A DNA stretch of 64,000 bases from Stenotrophomonas rhizophila (GTDB taxonomy: Bacteria; Pseudomonadota; Gammaproteobacteria; Xanthomonadales; Xanthomonadaceae). Position 1 is the first letter of the stretch; each line of letters begins with the position of its first letter. The DNA lies in NCBI RefSeq assembly GCF_000661955.1, contig NZ_CP007597.1, forward strand, positions 3,796,338 through 3,860,337, read 5' to 3'. Of this stretch, positions 61,141-64,000 are shown piece after piece. A program made the position numbers and the translations under genes. Below the pieces are notes generated by a model. The model ran no database searches, had not been told where the DNA came from, and worked only from the letters and a program-made list of their open reading frames with translations.

Positions 61141-63243
61141 ATGCCTGACCCGATGATGCGCAGTGCGGTGACATCGATATCCTCCCAGCCAGCGGCCCGC
61201 CACAAACGCTGGCTGCTTGCCTTGGCCCTGGCGGCGGCCGCCACGCCGAGCCTGGCGCTGGCCGCCAACTGTACCGGCGCGCCCGAATGGAACGGCGCGG
61301 TGATCTACCTCGCCGGCACCACCCTGCAGAAAGGGGGCGTGCTGTACCGGGCCAACCAGGACATCTGGAATGCCCCGCCCGACCACCCGGCCGGCGCGCC
61401 CTACTACACCAACCTGGGCGCCTGCGATGGCAGCGGCAGCAACCAGCCGCCCACCGTCAGCCTGACCTCGCCCAGCGCCGGAGCCAGCTTCACCGCCGGC
61501 AGCAGCATCACCGTCAGCGCCAACGCCGCCGACAGCGACGGCAGCGTCAGCAAGGTCGAGTTCTTCCGCGGCGGCACCTCGCTGGGCATCGACACCAGCG
61601 CGCCCTACAGCGTGACCTGGGCCAATGCATCGGCCGGCAGCCACACCTTCAAGGCGGTGGCCACCGACAACAACAACGCGGTGACGTCCTCGGCCACGGT
61701 CAGCGTGACCGTCACCGCCGCCAGCAACGACACCACCCCGCCCAGCGTACCGGGCGGCCTGGCCTCGCCGTCCAAAACCGCCACCACGGTCAACCTGGCC
61801 TGGAGCGCAGCCACCGACAACAGCGGCGGCAGCGGCGTGGCCGGCTACGACGTGTACCGCAACGGCAGCCTGGTCGGCTCGCCCAGCGCCACCCAGTACA
61901 CCGACGGCGGGCTCACCGCCAGCACCGCCTACACCTACACCGTGCGTGCCCGCGACAACGCCGGCAATGCCTCGGCGCAGAGCGGCTCCATCAGTGTGAC
62001 CACCGCGGCCGGCGGCGGTGGCGGCGGCAACAAGCGGGTGATCGGCTACTTCACCCAGTGGGGCATCTACGGGCGCAACTACCGGGTCAAGAACATCGAC
62101 ACCAGCGGTTCGGCGGCCAAGCTGACCCACATCAACTACGCCTTCGGCAACGTGCGCAACAACCGCTGCGAAGTGGGCGTGACCCAGGCCTCCGACCCGA
62201 ACACCGGCGTGGGCGGGGATGCGTTCGCCGATTACACCAAGGCCTTCGGTGCCGGCGAGAGCGTCAGTGGCGGTGCCGATACCTGGGACCAGCCGCTGCG
62301 CGGCAACTGGAACCAGCTCAAGCAGCTCAAGGCCAAGCACCCGAACGTGAAGGTGCTGATCTCGCTGGGTGGCTGGACCTGGTCGCGCGGCTTCTCCAGC
62401 GCGGCGCAGCCGGCCAACCGCCAGGCCTTCGTGGCCTCGTGCGTGGATGCCTACATCAAGGGCAACCTGCCGGTGACCGACGGCGCCGGTGGCGTGGGCG
62501 CGGCGGCGGGCGTGTTCGACGGCATCGACATCGACTGGGAATACCCGGTGGCGTGCGGGCTGAGCTGCGGTACCCCGGCCGACAACGCCAACTACACCGC
62601 GCTGCTGGCCGAGTTCCGCCGCCAGCTCGATGCGGTGCGGCCCGGGCTGCTGCTGACCGTGGCGGTGGGCGCGGGGATCGACAAGATCCGCGTTACCGAC
62701 CCGGCGGCGTACCACCCGTACCTGGACTTCATCAACGTGATGACCTACGACTTCCACGGTGCGTGGGATCCGCAGACCAACCATCACTCGGCGCTGTTCG
62801 ACTCCCCGGCCGACCCGTCCACCGGTGACCAGAAGCTCTACAACAGCAACGATGCGATGGAGGCGTTCCTGAGCCGTGGCGTGCCGGCGTCCAAGTTGAA
62901 CCTGGGCATCGGCTACTACGGGCGCGGCTGGACCGGCGTGGCCAGCGGCAACAACGGACTGTACAAGAGCGCCAGCGGCGCGGCGCCGGGCACGTATGAA
63001 GCCGGCATCGAAGACTGGAAGGTGCTCAAGAACCTGACCTGGCCGGTCTACACCGACAACGTTGCCAAGGCCACGTGGATCTCCAACGGCACCACCTTCT
63101 GGAGCGTGGATACCCCGGCGATGGTCACCGAGAAGATGGGCTACGTGAAAGCCCAGGGACTGGGCGGCGCGTTCTTCTGGGAGTTCAGCGGCGATGACCC
63201 GCAGGGCACCCTGACCAAGGCCATCAGCGACGGGTTGAACTGA
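61141..63243 (+). CDS. Secreted multidomain GH18 chitinase
   Basis: 700 residues; start ATG 61141 with GGAG nine bases upstream. A long N-region then Sec signal (KRWLLALALAAAATPSLALA), a CBM5/12 chitin-binding domain (~43-95; CTGAPEWNGAVIYLAGTTLQ ... NQDIWN), an Ig-like bacterial domain (~102-200; VSLTSPSAGASFTAGSSITV), a fibronectin III domain (~204-292) with a poly-Gly linker, and a GH18 catalytic barrel (~297-700) with KVLISLGGWTWS, the DxxDxDxE motif FDGIDIDWEYP (catalytic Glu ~467), NVMTYDFHGAW and FWEFSGDD. Degrades chitin outside the cell; probable Xps cargo. It is followed by a GTAG repeat pair. Confidence 0.96.
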   Translation: MPDPMMRSAVTSISSQPAARHKRWLLALALAAAATPSLALAANCTGAPEWNGAVIYLAGTTLQKGGVLYRANQDIWNAPPDHPAGAPYYTNLGACDGSGSNQPPTVSLTSPSAGASFTAGSSITVSANAADSDGSVSKVEFFRGGTSLGIDTSAPYSVTWANASAGSHTFKAVATDNNNAVTSSATVSVTVTAASNDTTPPSVPGGLASPSKTATTVNLAWSAATDNSGGSGVAGYDVYRNGSLVGSPSATQYTDGGLTASTAYTYTVRARDNAGNASAQSGSISVTTAAGGGGGGNKRVIGYFTQWGIYGRNYRVKNIDTSGSAAKLTHINYAFGNVRNNRCEVGVTQASDPNTGVGGDAFADYTKAFGAGESVSGGADTWDQPLRGNWNQLKQLKAKHPNVKVLISLGGWTWSRGFSSAAQPANRQAFVASCVDAYIKGNLPVTDGAGGVGAAAGVFDGIDIDWEYPVACGLSCGTPADNANYTALLAEFRRQLDAVRPGLLLTVAVGAGIDKIRVTDPAAYHPYLDFINVMTYDFHGAWDPQTNHHSALFDSPADPSTGDQKLYNSNDAMEAFLSRGVPASKLNLGIGYYGRGWTGVASGNNGLYKSASGAAPGTYEAGIEDWKVLKNLTWPVYTDNVAKATWISNGTTFWSVDTPAMVTEKMGYVKAQGLGGAFFWEFSGDDPQGTLTKAISDGLN

Positions 63244-63244
63244 C

Positions 63245-63322
63245 CCGTAGAGCGGGGCTCTGCCCCGCTGATCGATGACCACGTCATTGCAAACGTGCAG
63301 CCGGGCAGAGCCCGGCTCTACC
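63245..63322. repeat. Inverted pair of SMAG-like GTAG palindromes
   Basis: GTAGAGCGGGGCTCTGCCCC at 63246-63265 and an inverted partner GCCGGGCAGAGCCCGGCTCT ending near 63321 flank 35 bp of unique sequence, just after the chitinase stop. They may serve as the chitinase transcript end. Confidence 0.85.
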
Positions 63323-63324
63323 CG

Positions 63325-63357
63325 CCAAAAAAAACGCCCCGGCATTGCCGGGGCGTT
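63325..63357 (-). terminator. Intrinsic terminator of the dsbC-like gene
   Basis: Minus-strand AACGCCCCGGC-AAT-GCCGGGGCGTT followed by eight T residues in all, seven nucleotides after the stop codon. Confidence 0.95.
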
Positions 63358-63363
63358 CTGGTT

Positions 63364-64000
63364 TCAGCGGCTGCCGCCGGCCGTGGTGCGCTCCAGCGCG
63401 GCCTTCAGCTGTGCCGGCGGCAGGTAGCCGCCCAGCTGGGTGCCATCGGCGGCGAAGATCGCCGGGGTGCCGTTCACGCCCATCTGCTGGCCCAGCGTGT
63501 ACTGCATGGCCACCGGGTTGGTGCAGTTCTTCGGCGTCACCGGCTTGCCGGTCTTGGCCGCGGTGAGCGCCTGCTTGCGATCGGCGGCGCACCACACCGA
63601 AATCATGTCGGTGTAGTCCTGGCTGCCCAGGCCCATGCGCGGGAACGCGAGGTATTCCACGGTGATGCCGTTGCGGTTGAGCTCGGCGATATCCTGATGC
63701 AGCTTGCGGCAGTACCCGCACTCGATATCGGTGAACACGCTGACGGTGTACTTGGCATTGGGCGCGGCAAACACGATGCGTTCGGCCTGCGGCACCTTCG
63801 CCAGCAGCTTCTGCCGGTATGCCAGCAGACCGGCACTGCTGACCGGCGCCTTGTTCTGAATGTCGTAGGGCTGGGACTGCATCAGGTAGCGGCCGTCATC
63901 GGTGACGTACAGCACCTGCCCGCCCACCAGCACTTCGCGGAAGCCCGGGAACGGCGCGGCGCCGATGTAGTCCGGCGCGAACTTGGGATCCAGTTTCTGC
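63364..64000 (-). CDS. dsbC: Thiol:disulfide interchange protein DsbC-like, 5' end beyond the window
   Basis: Periplasmic disulfide isomerase. The 212 residues visible begin (in frame from the window edge) QKLDPKFAPDYIGAAPFPGF and run through the DsbC/G dimerisation remnant (EVLVGGQVLYVTDDGRYLM) into the thioredoxin domain: SVFTDIECGYCRKLHQDIAEL with the CxxC site CGYC, a second cysteine pair (WCAAD ... KNCTNP) typical of DsbC, and the cis-Pro loop GVNGTPAIFAADG. The C-terminus is complete; signal peptide and start lie past position 64000. It would help fold the disulfide-bearing secreted enzymes of this region. Ends at a strong terminator. Confidence 0.93.
   Translation of the reverse strand, partial: QKLDPKFAPDYIGAAPFPGFREVLVGGQVLYVTDDGRYLMQSQPYDIQNKAPVSSAGLLAYRQKLLAKVPQAERIVFAAPNAKYTVSVFTDIECGYCRKLHQDIAELNRNGITVEYLAFPRMGLGSQDYTDMISVWCAADRKQALTAAKTGKPVTPKNCTNPVAMQYTLGQQMGVNGTPAIFAADGTQLGGYLPPAQLKAALERTTAGGSR

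Noticed and set aside
63284..63721. Minus-strand ORF of 145 codons overlapping the dsbC-like gene
   Set aside because: Different frame from the CxxC-bearing DsbC frame and passes through its terminator; a shadow.

Overview
The window is GC-rich chromosomal DNA from a gammaproteobacterium of the Xanthomonadaceae, most likely Stenotrophomonas. The evidence is GTAG-type palindromic repeats (SMAG-like) in many intergenic gaps, an xps-order type II secretion operon (E-F-G-H-I-J-K-L-M-N-D), an Ax21-like protein, and CRP/Clp-type operator boxes. No rRNA, tRNA, CRISPR array, prophage or transposase was found.

Layout. 1-10.2 kb (mostly minus strand): riboflavin and one-carbon block glyA, three small membrane-protein genes, nrdR, ribD, then an FMN riboswitch with ribE-ribB-ribH-nusB. 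Two plus-strand genes (Ax21-like, an exported unknown) and a large paired-hairpin element split the rib genes. 10.3-16.8 kb: RcnB-like basic periplasmic protein, ettA, a small outer-membrane barrel, an NCS2 purine permease, a 0.7-kb array of a 168-bp inverted-repeat element, and a DUF4434 lipoprotein.

16.8-32.7 kb (minus strand) is one tightly packed 11-gene operon and the most interesting part of the window. Its order is wecB (UDP-ManNAc supply), a BcsB-like periplasmic subunit, an NfrB-like GT2 synthase with C-terminal MshEN (c-di-GMP type) domains, an NfrA-like TPR/outer-membrane exporter, two AlgJ/AlgX-type acyltransferases, an AlgI/DltB-type MBOAT, an acyl/peptidyl carrier protein, a DltA-like adenylation enzyme, AlgF, and an acyl-CoA dehydrogenase-family flavoprotein. 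I read it as a c-di-GMP-controlled ManNAc-type exopolysaccharide system with its own carrier-protein pathway that activates an amino acid, possibly oxidises it, and attaches it to the glycan. Two CRP/Clp-like boxes and a perfect palindrome lie in its promoter region.

32.7-46.5 kb: pncB, two glycosyltransferase-like genes and the complete xps type II secretion operon. 46.8-56.4 kb: a secreted subtilisin-type protease (probable Xps cargo) and a 2,521-residue trimeric autotransporter adhesin. 56.9-64 kb: purL carrying an in-frame 34-residue insertion made of a doubled 51-bp repeat, a secreted multidomain GH18 chitinase (probable Xps cargo) and the 3' part of a dsbC-like gene that runs off the window. 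Gaps over 300 bases: 4027-4631 (terminator and paired hairpins), 14980-15742 (repeat array), 56411-56861 (adhesin promoter/leader and purL terminator).
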